From positions 372,001 to 436,000 of the forward strand of contig NC_026484.1 in NCBI RefSeq assembly GCF_000328475.2: a stretch of DNA of 64,000 nt. Reading direction: 5' to 3'. Both the position numbers and the translations under genes were made by a program. The DNA is from Mycosarcoma maydis (Eukaryota; Basidiomycota; Ustilaginomycetes; Ustilaginales). Shown piece after piece: positions 51,922 to 63,600 of the stretch; within the stretch, counting starts at the first letter, position 1, and each line of letters starts with the position of its first letter. The notes beneath the pieces are model-generated. The model saw nothing but the letters and a program-made list of their open reading frames with translations. It searched no databases and had not been told where the DNA came from.

Positions 51922-52171
51922 ACTTACGTCCTGTTCGATTCACATATTCACCCGAATCGGCGCGCAGACCTGCACATTTGTTTGTATTCTGACAGCTTTG
52001 TACTCAAGCAATCACAATCCCAGACACAAGATTGCATTCCTCGGGACAGCTTGGTCCTGCTCGCACACGCTGTCTGCGTAAACCAGGTTTTGTGGAATGC
52101 TTTGCGGCTGAACAAGGCATCCGTATTGCTTTGGCACAAAAGTGCGTGCCAGCAAGCGCGCTTTCAACTCT

Positions 52172-53499
52172 CTACGAGACGCGCGAAAGATAGCCGTCAT
52201 ACAGCTGCCTAACAAAGTCCGGATTCGTCTGTTTTCGTGCGCACCAAACAGTCAGAGCTCGTAAAGTCAGCCATGCATATCCACCTCGCAATACAGACCC
52301 TGTTTTGCTTGCGCAGCACTTACGTGAATCATACTGAGCAGCTCTGTGACGAATTCTCGTCTGGACAGCGGCTGGTTGTCGTCGCCCAAACCGATGTGGT
52401 CGCGAATGGCTTGTTCGATCAGCTCGGACATTTTGGGTCCCGATTTGGGCGGCGCTGGCGAGGATGACGACGTGCGCACTGCTTGTGTTGTCTTTTCGGT
52501 GGATGGCGGATTAGAAGCACAGTTCGGGGGTGGAGTTGAAGATGGTTTTGTCGATGCGGCAGTGGCGCTGCTTAGAAGGGCCAGAAGGTTCTGCGAGTGA
52601 TCTGTTGGCTCGGGAGCAGACGCTTTCGACGCTTCAGCGGTGGTATTGGTGGTATTGGCAATGCGAGTGTCGAGAGAAGCCTTTTGGAAAAGAGAGTCAA
52701 GTAACGAAGCGTCGTTTGACTCGGCTCCTTTTGAGGCGCTTTCCGTGACTGGTTCCGACAAAGGTTCAGCTGCGTCGGTCTCAAACTGTGCCGGTACAGC
52801 AGGGGTACCGAAGAGATCATCGAGGTTGATCTGTGTGCCTTCCACGCTGTCCACTGTTACATCGGTCGTTGATACTGCTGTTGCCCGCGCGCTTGCATCC
52901 TCATCGTTGCTTTTTCCTGCCACCTGCTTTGCATTTTTCTTTGGCTTCCCATTCGCCTTGGTCTTGACTGCTTTACCCTCTGCGTCCTTCGCACTTTTCT
53001 GACCTGCCGCCACCACGGCTGTGGATGCAGTCTGCTTTTCGTCTCCCGCAGCCACAGACTTTGACTCAGCTTCCGCGCTCTCCGCCTGCTTTAGCTCCTC
53101 CTCACTCGGTCCATCCATCATCTGCTGCAACTTGAGCAGCTTGTCGCCAACAAACATCCTCTGATTTGCTTCGAACACCCAGATTCCATACACTTCGTTG
53201 CTCGTTTCCGGTCGGTAGATGATGAACTCTGGCGTGATCTCCAAGTCGTCGTCTGGTGTAATGTCGGCTGAAAAGTTCTCAACTCCATTCCGGTTCATCA
53301 GAAAGAAGCCGTTGTAAGGCGGTACGCGACGTCGAAATAGAAAGAGAGGTCCTTCAACACCAGTCTTTGTCCATTCACCATCGTTGTAATTGTAAAGTAC
53401 AACGAAAGAAGCTGTCTCTAGGATGGTGACGATCGAGGGGTCGTGTCGGCGGAGAACTTTGAGGTTCAAGGATGTGCGGGCTGAGAGTGTAGAAGACAT
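52172..53499 (-). CDS. DCP1: Dcp1, mRNA decapping enzyme activator subunit (two exons)
   Basis: Exon 1 is 53499-52324 (392 codons) and exon 2 is 52228-52172, giving 410 aa. Dcp1 binds and activates Dcp2 to remove the mRNA 5' cap in the cytoplasm and P-bodies. Residues ~10-130 form the EVH1-like fold: 'LRRHDPSIVTILETASFVVL', 'GVEGPLFLFRRR', 'YNGFFLMNRNGVENF', 'YGIWVFEANQR'. A long Ala/Ser/Lys/Glu-rich linker follows. The conserved C-terminal helix is split by a 95-nt intron (52323-52229; GTAAGT donor, CTGAC branch, AACAG acceptor). Exon 1 ends 'FVTELLSMIH' and exon 2 supplies 'TNPDFVRQLYDGYLSRVS', matching the fungal Dcp1 end. Reading through the donor instead gives 18 unrelated residues to a stop at 52267, so an ORF-only call has the wrong tail. 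Confidence 0.93.
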
Positions 53500-54129
53500 G
53501 ATTGAGCAACGTGGGTCCTTGGCTGTGGCGCAGTTCTTGCGTGTGGTGCGTCGGTGTCGTAAGTCGCACTTGCCAAGCTACGATACACGGTCGGTAGTTG
53601 ATGGCTCCTCGCCTGCTTTCAGCTCGAACGACGCAATCTTGAGGTCTTCTGATGGTGATGTGACGGGAAGATGGCGACCTTGGCCTTGTAGTTTATGCGC
53701 GTATATGTTTGGCTCGTGCGGTTCGACCACACTCACCGAGTCGTTTAATCGTGAATCAAAATCGCGTCTTTCTCAGCCACGAGTCGTGAGTGTGAACAAG
53801 TCACAGAAATCAACGCTGCTCGTGGCTTCTTTCCTCCACCCTCCACCCTCTCACTCTCTCTGGTGCCGACCATCATGTCGGTACTCTATCTTCTATTGAT
53901 AGATGTGAGCGGCGTGATCGTTTCAGCGACTGCCCACACACCGCGGAACAAGCACGAGCAAAATGCCAGAAAAGAGACATCGTAGAAATGATTAAAACGG
54001 TCTAAAGATCATTATGATACTGGTACGCAGGCCCTAAGAATCTCTAATAACATGTTTACATTCACGATTGGCTTGCGGACCGCTTTCGAACCCGATGGCA
54101 AAGAATTTGCGTGGCTTTCCAGCGATGCT
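53500..54129. promoter_or_regulatory. DCP1 promoter and 3' region of the bHLH gene
   Basis: About 630 bp between two minus-strand genes. Motif copies lie near 53746-53760, 53778-53792 and 54060-54070. No gene was seen. Confidence 0.4.
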
Positions 54130-56886
54130 CTACAAGTCAAGTTTCATATCTCCCAGATCGGAGAAGCTCGCTCTAGCTTGGCTGTCATCTCCCGAAACTA
54201 GTTGCATGGGCGAATGAGCTTCGGACGTGTGTAGTTCGGGCCAGCTGCCTTCCTGCACCTGAGCTTGACCACTGCGAGCGAGCCTGCATCGTGATCGTCC
54301 GCGCCAGTGCTCGTCGTGAGCATCGTGCGTGGAGCGTGAGTTTTGACTTCGACCACGCCGGCTAAGCTCTTTGTCCTCTTGGCCACTCTCGTGCTCTTCT
54401 TTGATCGGATCGACCGAGGACCGACGTGGCAGTCCTGTGCGCTGATCAAAGCCTTCAAGCCATGCGGAGAGAGCGGGTGCAGTTCCGATCGCATCGTGCG
54501 AGTTTGAGTTCGAGTGCGGGACCGACAGGCCACCTTGATGCATCGACATTGATTGAGAATGGTGCAGCTGCGAAGGGTCTGGCTGCTGGTCCATAGGCAT
54601 GCCTAGGCTAAGCAAGTTCATGGCGCTAAAGTCTTGTGGTGGCTGTTGGTGCAATTGCTGTCCATGTCGCTGCTGCTGCTGCTGCTGCTGTTGCTGCTCT
54701 TGCTGCTCGCCAAACACACTGGCGTCGCTCCCACTACCAGTGTCTGCAAAGAAGGCGTGCATCATACCCAAGCCCTGCTGTGGATCTGTTGTCGGAGGCG
54801 CCTGCATGCCAGACGCAGCTAGCGCTTGGTGAGATCGTGCGAGCTCTGCCTCGAGAAACCCGATGCGGCCCATTTGCAAGTCAAGGAACTGCTGCAAGTG
54901 TCTGATGTATTCGACACTCTTACGTAGAATGATGCCCTTGTTCGGCTTGGCTTGTGCTGCTGCCAAAGCTGCACTGTTAGCCTTAACCGGCGCCAGCGCC
55001 GCCGCGTAGGCTTCGGTCGACGATTTCGGCAAACGCAAGTGGCCTTGAGAGCCGTCTTGCATCGTCTCACCTTTGGCTGCGGCTGCCTCAGCGGCTGCCA
55101 GTGCAGCCTTGGCAGCCAATGCAGGCGCAAAAGTGCCACTGTTGCCGCCTTGCGTCGACGTAACGATAGCATCGAGCAACATTGCCTCGGGAAGCAACGT
55201 GGCCAACTCAGTGATCTTTCCGTTGATGTTGTCCCGTCTGCGACGCTCGACAGCATTGTGAGACTCACGACGCTTGCGACGTTTTTCGGCGAGTCTCTTA
55301 GCATCTGCCTCGGTTTTACCACGTCCAGCGACAGCAACCTGTTCATCGTCATCATCAACGCCATCGTCGTCATCATCATCGTCGCCGTGTTGAGGCTCTT
55401 CGGAGCTCACCTTTCTGAGCTCGTTCTCGGATGCCTCCAGCTTAATGTCTTTGGCAAGCTTCTCGCGCGAGGCTTGTGAAGCCATTTTGCTGGGGCGCCG
55501 CGGCTTGGTGGCTGAAATTGCTTGCGCTTCGCTGATCTCGTATGCTTCGTTGGAATGGGCTGGTGCCTCTGCACCAGCGGTTGCTTGCGAAGCAAATGGC
55601 TGATGCACCGACTCGTTGGCTGACGTCAAGCCATAATTGCTTCTGTCCTGTGTATACGGTGGGAACAAGAATGGGTTGAAGGGCTGATTCGCATTGGCGT
55701 CCTCTTCCAGCCGATTGGCAGGGCTGGGCATCGCTGCCGGCATGGGAGTGGTTTGCAGGTTGAGGTGCGCCATGCAATTGTGGAAATTGAGCGGCGTAGG
55801 CAAGGATGAAGAGGCTGAAGTGGTTCCTGGCTGTCCGGGCACTTTCCAAGATGCTGGACCATTGAAATTGAGATGCATATTGCTACCATTGGCTGCATCT
55901 GGGGTTCCAAAGAGACTCCATCGATGGGTCTGAGGCTGAAAGCTAGAGGAAAGCCCCGCATTTGAGCCACGAAAGACCATGGACGAGGACGGGCGAGTTG
56001 AAGCTGTTGGGTGCGGGCTTGCGTTGGGCTGGAAGTTATTAGCAAGGGCAGCGGGGCCAACGGTCGCTCTTCGACCGGCTCGAGCTCTTGACGATGGCGC
56101 CTTTCCGACCCCTCCTCTCTCGAGCGAGGGTGAACGATCGGCGGTGCGTCGATCTGAAGCACCAGCAGCAACGCGTGTGCGGCTTCGACTCAAGCTGCGT
56201 GCGCTCTTGGATCGATGGGTGGAAGAGGCGTTGCTGGTGGAACGATGATGTCGAGTGGCTGTACCCTTTGGAAGGCTTCCGACGGTGGTGCCCATGGAGC
56301 TGGGCGAGATGACGCTAGTAGCAATGGTCGAGGTAGTCTCACCGTTAGAACCGTCGGGAGAATCGCCGTCATCGATGGAGGATGCATCCTTGCTGAGACG
56401 ACTCAGAGCGTCATGTGCGGGTCTCACAGTGCCAAGTGTGCGTGATTGCAGAGCAAACATGTCGAGCGAGCTGTTATGAGGGATGTTGACGTACGACTCT
56501 CCAAAGGCTCGGTCAGTGGCTCCTTCGACATCTGCTTTGACGTCGAGTGCTGACTGATGATGCTGTTGTCCTGTTGTGTCTGTGCCCGTTGAAGAGTTGT
56601 TGGTGGTAGCTGGTGAAAACTGATTCCAGAGGTCATCGTTAAGAAGTATGTCGGTGTCGATGAAGCTACTAGGAAGGCCGTTGGTACTGAAGGGGCCAAA
56701 AAAGTTGCTCACATTGGCGGTAATCGATGACTGAGTATTTTGCGAGCTCATTGTCGAAACAGTGTTCGTGTTGAAACCGACACCGCTTCCAGAGCTGATG
56801 GTGCCGGGCTCGAAGCCTTGCTGGCGTTTCTTTGGCATCATAATATCGATGCTTTGTGGCCCTGCCACCTCGATCGAAGCAGGCAT
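54130..56886 (-). CDS. bHLH transcription factor (Rtg3/USF-like) with an extended loop
   Basis: 918 aa, no intron. Nuclear E-box-binding regulator by family. The basic region and helix 1 start at about residue 533: 'RRESHNAVERRRRDNINGKI', with the class-B contacts His543, Glu547 and an Arg at 550/551. Helix 2 follows only at about 649 ('NKGIILRKSVEYIRHLQQFL') and runs into a Leu-rich zipper-like helix. The ~80 residues between, Ala-rich, replace the usual 6-9-residue loop (or a somewhat longer one in Rtg3/SREBP relatives). The N-terminal half is Ser/Asn/Thr-rich; an Asp run precedes the basic region (about 505-522). A poly-Gln run follows the zipper and a charged C-terminus ends the protein. 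Likely roles are retrograde or carbon signalling by analogy with Rtg3, but the target is unknown. Confidence 0.85.
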   Translation of the reverse strand: MPASIEVAGPQSIDIMMPKKRQQGFEPGTISSGSGVGFNTNTVSTMSSQNTQSSITANVSNFFGPFSTNGLPSSFIDTDILLNDDLWNQFSPATTNNSSTGTDTTGQQHHQSALDVKADVEGATDRAFGESYVNIPHNSSLDMFALQSRTLGTVRPAHDALSRLSKDASSIDDGDSPDGSNGETTSTIATSVISPSSMGTTVGSLPKGTATRHHRSTSNASSTHRSKSARSLSRSRTRVAAGASDRRTADRSPSLERGGVGKAPSSRARAGRRATVGPAALANNFQPNASPHPTASTRPSSSMVFRGSNAGLSSSFQPQTHRWSLFGTPDAANGSNMHLNFNGPASWKVPGQPGTTSASSSLPTPLNFHNCMAHLNLQTTPMPAAMPSPANRLEEDANANQPFNPFLFPPYTQDRSNYGLTSANESVHQPFASQATAGAEAPAHSNEAYEISEAQAISATKPRRPSKMASQASREKLAKDIKLEASENELRKVSSEEPQHGDDDDDDDGVDDDDEQVAVAGRGKTEADAKRLAEKRRKRRESHNAVERRRRDNINGKITELATLLPEAMLLDAIVTSTQGGNSGTFAPALAAKAALAAAEAAAAKGETMQDGSQGHLRLPKSSTEAYAAALAPVKANSAALAAAQAKPNKGIILRKSVEYIRHLQQFLDLQMGRIGFLEAELARSHQALAASGMQAPPTTDPQQGLGMMHAFFADTGSGSDASVFGEQQEQQQQQQQQQRHGQQLHQQPPQDFSAMNLLSLGMPMDQQPDPSQLHHSQSMSMHQGGLSVPHSNSNSHDAIGTAPALSAWLEGFDQRTGLPRRSSVDPIKEEHESGQEDKELSRRGRSQNSRSTHDAHDEHWRGRSRCRLARSGQAQVQEGSWPELHTSEAHSPMQLVSGDDSQARASFSDLGDMKLDL
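54671..54708. repeat. CTG/CAG trinucleotide repeat encoding poly-Gln
   Basis: Nearly pure CTG units on this strand (CAG on the coding strand), with TTG and TCT interruptions, inside the bHLH gene. It encodes a Gln run C-terminal to the zipper and is likely length-variable. Confidence 0.85.
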
Positions 56887-59800
56887 GGGAGCTTGCAGGC
56901 TCTGTCAGCGTCCGTGACTGGGGATGGACCGGGTTGATTTGCAAGTCGGTGGAGGCGGACTTCGGTTGACGAGTGTGAAGAAGCCGACGCTATTGGCTGT
57001 GGTCGAGATTGGGATGTCGGCGCTTAAAGAACGTTTAGGAACGTTGCGGTAGAGCAGCAAAGATGAATTTCAACCGGCTCTGACAATACCGAGGGAACGG
57101 GAACGGCAAGCAAACAGGCGCAAGGTCTGGTCGATGATCGAGAGAATGCGACGAGATGGGGTGGTGAATATATTTGTGGGTTCACAATGTCTCGAAGATC
57201 GAAGAAGGCCAAAGGGCGCGCTGTTTGTGAGTGGGCCGTGGTGATGTTAAAGGGATGTGCGGATGAATGAAGAGGATGAATGGGTTGATGAGATCGAATC
57301 AGATGAGCCGACAAATGGACGGAGTCCAGGATCGCAATTGTCAGTCTTGTGTTGTGTTGAATGCGACAAAGATAAGGAGGTGAGGTCGAGCGGTTTGACC
57401 AGCCACAAAGAGCCAAGAGAGGTTGTGGCAGTGTCGGTGCTTGACAATTGATGGCCCAAGATGAGACAATGCTGGATGGCACAAGTGTAGGCGAACGAGA
57501 TCACCAGTGTGAGTGGACGGGGCTGACGGGCAAGGAAAGATGGAGGTGATGAGGAGCGTAGCAGTGGATGGACGCAAGAACTCGGGAATTCCATTCTGCT
57601 GTTGCTATTCACGATTGAGGGTGTTTGCCTTGATACACGCGCGCGGACAGGCTGGAACGCGGACGAGACACGACAGCTACGGCGCTCCTCAGTTTCAGTT
57701 TAGATGTGAGGCAGGGAGAAAATCAAGAATGGGCGGACGGCGCCGGAGTTTGAGGTAAATGAGGCAGCGACTTTACTACTATCAAAGTCAGCTCTGAACC
57801 TCAGCTCGGTTCACAGTCACTCACCGAGTCTCAAATCTTTTCTGTGCCAGTCACAGAGAGGTGTAAGGTCAAAGCGAGACTTTTCCGAACATCAAAATGC
57901 GGGGAAGGGGCACAATGCGAGTCTGTCCCGGAGTGGGTTTTGGCACGGAGCTTGACTTCCATTCGTGAGTATTCGCGGTTGTTTCCTGTTTTCGTATCCT
58001 GAGGCGCAAGTCAAACAAACAGTGCTCGGCTGCCCACAGACCACTTCGAATCGTAAATGTGCGACGGTGCGACGCTTGCAGAGCCTCGGGTGAGGTTCAG
58101 ATACAGTACAAGCGTTGGCGTAACCGAGGAGAGGAATGCGTCGACGTGCCGCGTTTCTTTGGCGCTTAGCTCCCTCCTCTCTCGGCTACTCCGCGTTCTG
58201 GCTGCCCCACAACAAACGCTTAAGTTTTACTGTAAAGTTAGCACGATTCATCCAGCCACAGCCCCACCAAGCTTGTCGCTGCATCGACGAGATTTCATCA
58301 CCATTAATCGTGAATAATATATCATTACGTATTATCATTAAATAAAAAATCGACCAAGAAAGGCTATTTAGTAGTAGCGGACCGGCAATATCAATGCTGC
58401 AGCTAGGCTACACGCTTGCAGCTTTGTCTCTTGTTCCCGCCCCAAAAACATACTTGTTGAGCGCACCATCGGATCTGGCAGCGTTCGTGGTCGATGCGAT
58501 GTGCGTTCTAATACGTTTAAGCGTCGGTACCACTTGGTGCCTTTACCGATGTCGATTCTCCGCCCGAGCCTACCGAACCCGCTGTCGAGCCTGACTTTGG
58601 TCATGGACAAACACAATCAAGTTGCGGGACCTCGAATTGAGTCTGAATTTGTTTGCGTTGTACCAGTGGCACAGTCTCAGTGCCTGATTCTAAGAAAGAA
58701 TGAGCATGCCACTCGAACGACGTTCCTCTCAGTGTCTGCCACAATCCCGCTCCAACTCTTCGAGCTTGCTGCACAGCAAAGCACAAACACGAAAGGGTGG
58801 GGGGAAAGTGCGGGGCCATGTTTTTCTTGTTTTTGTTTTTCGTCTTTTTTTTTTTTAGCTCGTCGCGTGGGCTGCGTATAGGGGGCACGCTCACAACGGA
58901 AGTGCAAGGTCCTGGAGCAACCTGGAGCAGTTCTAGGCAAATTTCGCATCGGATCCTCCGACGGCAATAATCCTATAAGAGGTCGAACCTGAATCTCTCT
59001 ATACGCCACTTCGGATCGCATCAAAAAGCTTCGCGCGCCACGCCACACTCATAATTCACGATTTGGTGCTGTGTGCTGCCAATCAGCGTGCTCCAATTGT
59101 TCGCTGCACATCGACACTTGGCACCTCCAAACACTTCAACCTCGGCTGGCTTATGCACCAATGCGGCGTCAAGGCAAGGCGATGGTGAGTTTTCGCATTT
59201 GGTCAAGTTCATGATTCTTCCCAAAGATCGTCCTGATGCGCCTTCTGCGCGAAGAGATGAACGGACAATGGCATCGGTCAATTTCGTCCACGTTTTTTTC
59301 TCTTTTTTTTTGTTGTTGTTGAACGCATCGCTATAATCATATGTGACGTGCAAAGAGGCAACCAAATCAACAAATCATAGTTGTGAACACATTAGAACGC
59401 AGCATTGGGAGTCTGAATTCGCTCCCTCCGAGTTCAATAAGACATGGGAGCTTTCTAAGCTGAAAGGGAATCGACGGAGCGCTGAGTCATAGCCTCTGCA
59501 ACTCCATAAACGACTTTCCACTCAGTGAGAACGATTCACTGAAGGGCTCTACTGTATCATATGCTCGTTTCCGCCATCTGTGAGCAAATTTGCTTCTCTT
59601 CGTCATCGCTAATCGTCTTCCCGGACTTCCCAGATCGTAGCAGCCTGCATACTTTACTTGAGCTTTAGCAGTTAATTTAATACCGAGACGATGAATGCTA
59701 CCGGACAAATGGGCGCGATCGGAGGCTCTGCACACCCGGCCGTCGGAAGCCCCGCTGGCCAGCTCAGCCCTCTACTCGCGCTGCCTTTTCGACAAAGGTC

Positions 59801-60663
59801 ACTGTTTTCGGCGGGTTTGCCTCTCAGAAGCAAATGTCGCGATTTTGGCGAATAAAGATCGACAACCCGATCAGTAAGAAGAACTATATGAACTGTAGAG
59901 TCGGAATTCGGTTCCGCTCGTCCCTTTAGTCGCAAGCTTGGAAAACATTTCAAAGACCAGTTCGTGCTCGATGTCTACAGAGCCTCCTGCCCGCAATGCT
60001 GTGCAAGAAATAAAGATGAAGGATGGCGTACAGGCTTTCGAAGGAGCTGAAACGGTCAACACGGTCTTCCGAAAACTACAAACAGTCTGCTAGTGTGTTT
60101 CCTGGTCAGCCTCCTTTCGACGACGATGGCTCTACGCCGAAGCGTTCCCATTCCGGAACTGCTCCGAGAATGACCACAGATACAAGAAAGGCATCGTCGC
60201 CGTCCAGAGTACTGCGCCACTGGAAGTTCGAGACCAGTATGCGAACAGATCAATCACGAATCGCACTGGAATTTAATTCACGATTAGTTACATATAAGTT
60301 AACTTGTATATAAGTTACACGATATATACACGAAAACTAGTTTGCTGTTAAGAGATGGTCATTCGCACAGTTTTCATCGTAGAAAATTCTCGCGACGCGT
60401 CTATGGGCAGCGCGCCGCGTTGAGTGGAATGTGTTGGGTTCTAGCCTGCAGCTTCGCGACTGATGAAAGGTTACCAGAAGCAAGCTCGATGCTAGCTGTT
60501 CTTACGTCTTCCTGTTGCACTCAAAACACCTTCGGTCTTCACCGCATCACCTCCGTTCCACCAGCTACTGAAGCAGATGAGGTTTTCATACTACTGGCAC
60601 AGCGACTCGTGAAAACCAGCCAAGCTCAAACGCAAGCTACGGCTTCCGTCCAATATCCTTACG
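56887..60663. promoter_or_regulatory. 3.8-kb divergent spacer, bHLH gene / TOF1
   Basis: No gene is firmly supported. The first ~700 bp next to the bHLH gene are purine-rich on this strand, that is pyrimidine-rich on the coding strand, and look like a long leader. Motif copies occur near 57605, 58305, 59055 and 60250-60290. A T-run lies near 58845-58857. Some coding-like but broken frames at 59880-60260 are treated as a separate finding. Confidence 0.45.
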
Positions 60664-63600
60664 ATGGCCACCAAGGACGACTACTCTGAAGATCTCGAGA
60701 ATGATGCAGACCTCATGACCGACTTCAGCGATGATGAATACGGGTACCGACATGAAGAGGGACACAATGATGAGGAGGCTGCGCCAAACATAGAAGAGAT
60801 CCGCGAAGCCGCCGCCGATCTTTGCAACCAGATCGGCGAATATGACTATGGAGACGAACACGATTGGGACGGGGAACAATACCCGAGATTAAAACGATGG
60901 AAGCATCGTCCGCGCGCGCTGGGCTCTCTACGCTCGCTTCGCAAGCTTTGGAAAATGGACGACGACGATCCGACACGCAAAGTGGCGCGAGCCTTTGCAG
61001 AGAACGAAGTGCTCCAGCACACTATTCTACCCGCTCTGCTCGAGAGCGCAGGTCAAGGAAAAGAAGGAGATGCCATTGCATTGGCATGTACCGATCTTCT
61101 CACTGCCATGACCTGGCCTTTCGACGGCTTAGAAGAGTTACGCGAACAAGAGAAACAAGGTCATCTTGACCTTGCCGAGCTTTCCGAGATCACCCTCCTC
61201 GACGAACATCTGGTCAACTACAAATCCGTTATCCTGCGCAACCGATCGCTTGACCAGCAGCACGATGTGCTCGGTGTGGTCATGCGCTACCTCTTGCTAC
61301 CCAACCTCGCAACCAAACATCATGAGAGATCCACTCTCGCTACAGGCATCATTAGCATGTGTCTGCACCTGTTCCGTAACCTGCTTGCCATTCGCGATCC
61401 GGTCACCACAAGTTTGAGCAGCGTCGAGCGACTCTCGAACGCAAATTTGCAGAGCGAACTCATCTTGTCTATGCACAAACACCATATCCTTGATGCGCTT
61501 CTCATGCTGTCCAGCAGCGCAGAGACGCAGGCTTACAATGCTTGGAACGCCGTTGCATCCGAATGCATCTTCCACATCTTCGTCGGCACAATGGTCAAGA
61601 CGATCGCCGAGCCCACCTTCTCTGGCTCTGGTACGAGGATGTCTCACGACTCGACACCAAATGCCAGCGCTTCCAATACAGCAGGCTCTTCATCAAATGC
61701 AAATGCAGGGCCAATCTCTTCTTTGGCCGAGAGTCTAGCGATGGAAACCAAGTTGAAACGTGCCTCGGCTTCCGGCAAAATCGCGACGCGCCACTCGCGC
61801 TTCGGCACGACCATCAACTTTGTAGGTCCAGATGGCGAGCTTCGCGTCGCTCGCAACCAAGCGGCTTTGATCAAACCGGTGGCTCAGCTTGCTGATGAGG
61901 CAAACCAAAAAGGCCGACGTCGTGCTCAGAGACGCAAAGATGCGCAAGAGAAAGGCGCACCGAAGCTCAAGTCCAAGTGGACGCCAGATGCTGCTCTCGT
62001 GTTACAGGAATGGGCCGACACGTTTGTTCAGTCGGGCTTTGAGCCTTTGGCCAAGTCTGTCCTCAAAGATATCCGATCTGAGCGAGACAAACTTGGCGAT
62101 TTGGACGTGGCACGTGTTCGCATCATGCAACTCGGTGCTTTTTTCCTCGAGTACTTTCTCTTACGTCGCACAACGGCTGCCAAGCGTCGCAATGCCGCCA
62201 AGACGGCGGGATCCGTCCAATCAACTTTCGCGCAACGGGCGCTCGATTTGCAGGAGCCAGATGAGCAACACGAAAGAAGCGGACAAAGCGCGGAGCAACC
62301 CGAAGAGGCCGAGGAATGGCCTTTTGAGCTCGTCAGCCAATGGCTCGAACCATGGGCCTTCCGTATGGTGCTCGTTCGTACAATCCAATCACAAGAAACC
62401 AAAGCATGGCTCGAGTTTGTCGCCTCTGTTCGACTCTGGATCGTGCTGCTTCGACTCGTCGACGAGCTTGCCAACAGCAAAAAGGAATCAGAGAGAGATG
62501 TCGCTGAGGGCCTTCAAGCCGAATTCTACTACATGGGCGAGACGCTCGAAGCCTGCCACGCCATTTTTCGATCGTACACCACGCAGAGCTTTGCCTTTCT
62601 CGACGCTATCATCGCATTCGCCTACGTCATGCCCAAGATGCTCGAGCGATACGCGTCGAATCGCGACCACATGTACGTCCAGGCCAAGAAGCAGGTGCAC
62701 CGATCACGACAGGATGGCGATCTGGACACCGATCAAGACGAAGCCAGGCAGATCAAGGAGCAGCTCCAAGAGACGCGGTCGGAACGTGAGTTCCGCTTTG
62801 CCGACTTCCAACGCAAGCTAGCCACCAAGCAACTCGCCAAAGCCTGCATCGTCTATCTAAGGCGCTGGAAGGACAACAATGGTACGGAGGATCAACTCAA
62901 TGAGCTGGTGACGGTGATGCATCGAATTGCGATCAAAGCCAACGACTACCGACAATTTTTCCTCGCAACTCACCGTGACTATCTACGCTTCATGATCAGC
63001 GGTGACACCATTAGCGCGTTTGAAGCGCGTGCACCGACGTCGGCGCCGAACCTGAGGAAGCTAATTGACTATATTCTGCGCAAGTTCAGCAAGTTGAGTC
63101 CGGAAGAACAGTCGATCTACAATGCTGGCAAGCAGCCTACTCGTCAACCCAAACCGCCAAGGATGCCTGCAGAGATAGTTGTGCGACCAGGAATGACACC
63201 CGACCAAGAGATCGGAGTGGCTGTTGGCTTGTTGCTCAAAAAGGAAAAGATGCCAGCGGTGCTGTGGATCAAGTCGGCACTGGAAATGGCCAGCGCGATG
63301 CGTACCGAACTTGTGTTGCGATACGAAGAGGAGGAGGCGCAGCGATCCATACAAGGCGCAGGTGATGACATGATGCTACTTGGCGAGCTTGAGAAGCACA
63401 ATGAATCGCCCGTTGAGCGCTTCCAGCCGTACGAGTTAGCCTATCATGGCAACGACGAGCTTCGCACAGATGCGTCGTTGATGCCCGAGCTCAAGTTGCT
63501 GTGCCGACTCGTGGGTTTGGAGGCGAACGACAACGAGCTGGTCAATTGGAGATGGTCAGTCCCCAAGGAGATCCTTCCAGTTCACCTTGACCAGAAGATT

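Noticed and set aside
54075..54100. tRNA B-box-like sequence (minus strand GGGTTCGAAAGC); similar words near 5335 and 31440
   Set aside because: No pairing T-stem, A-box or acceptor stem could be built around any of them.
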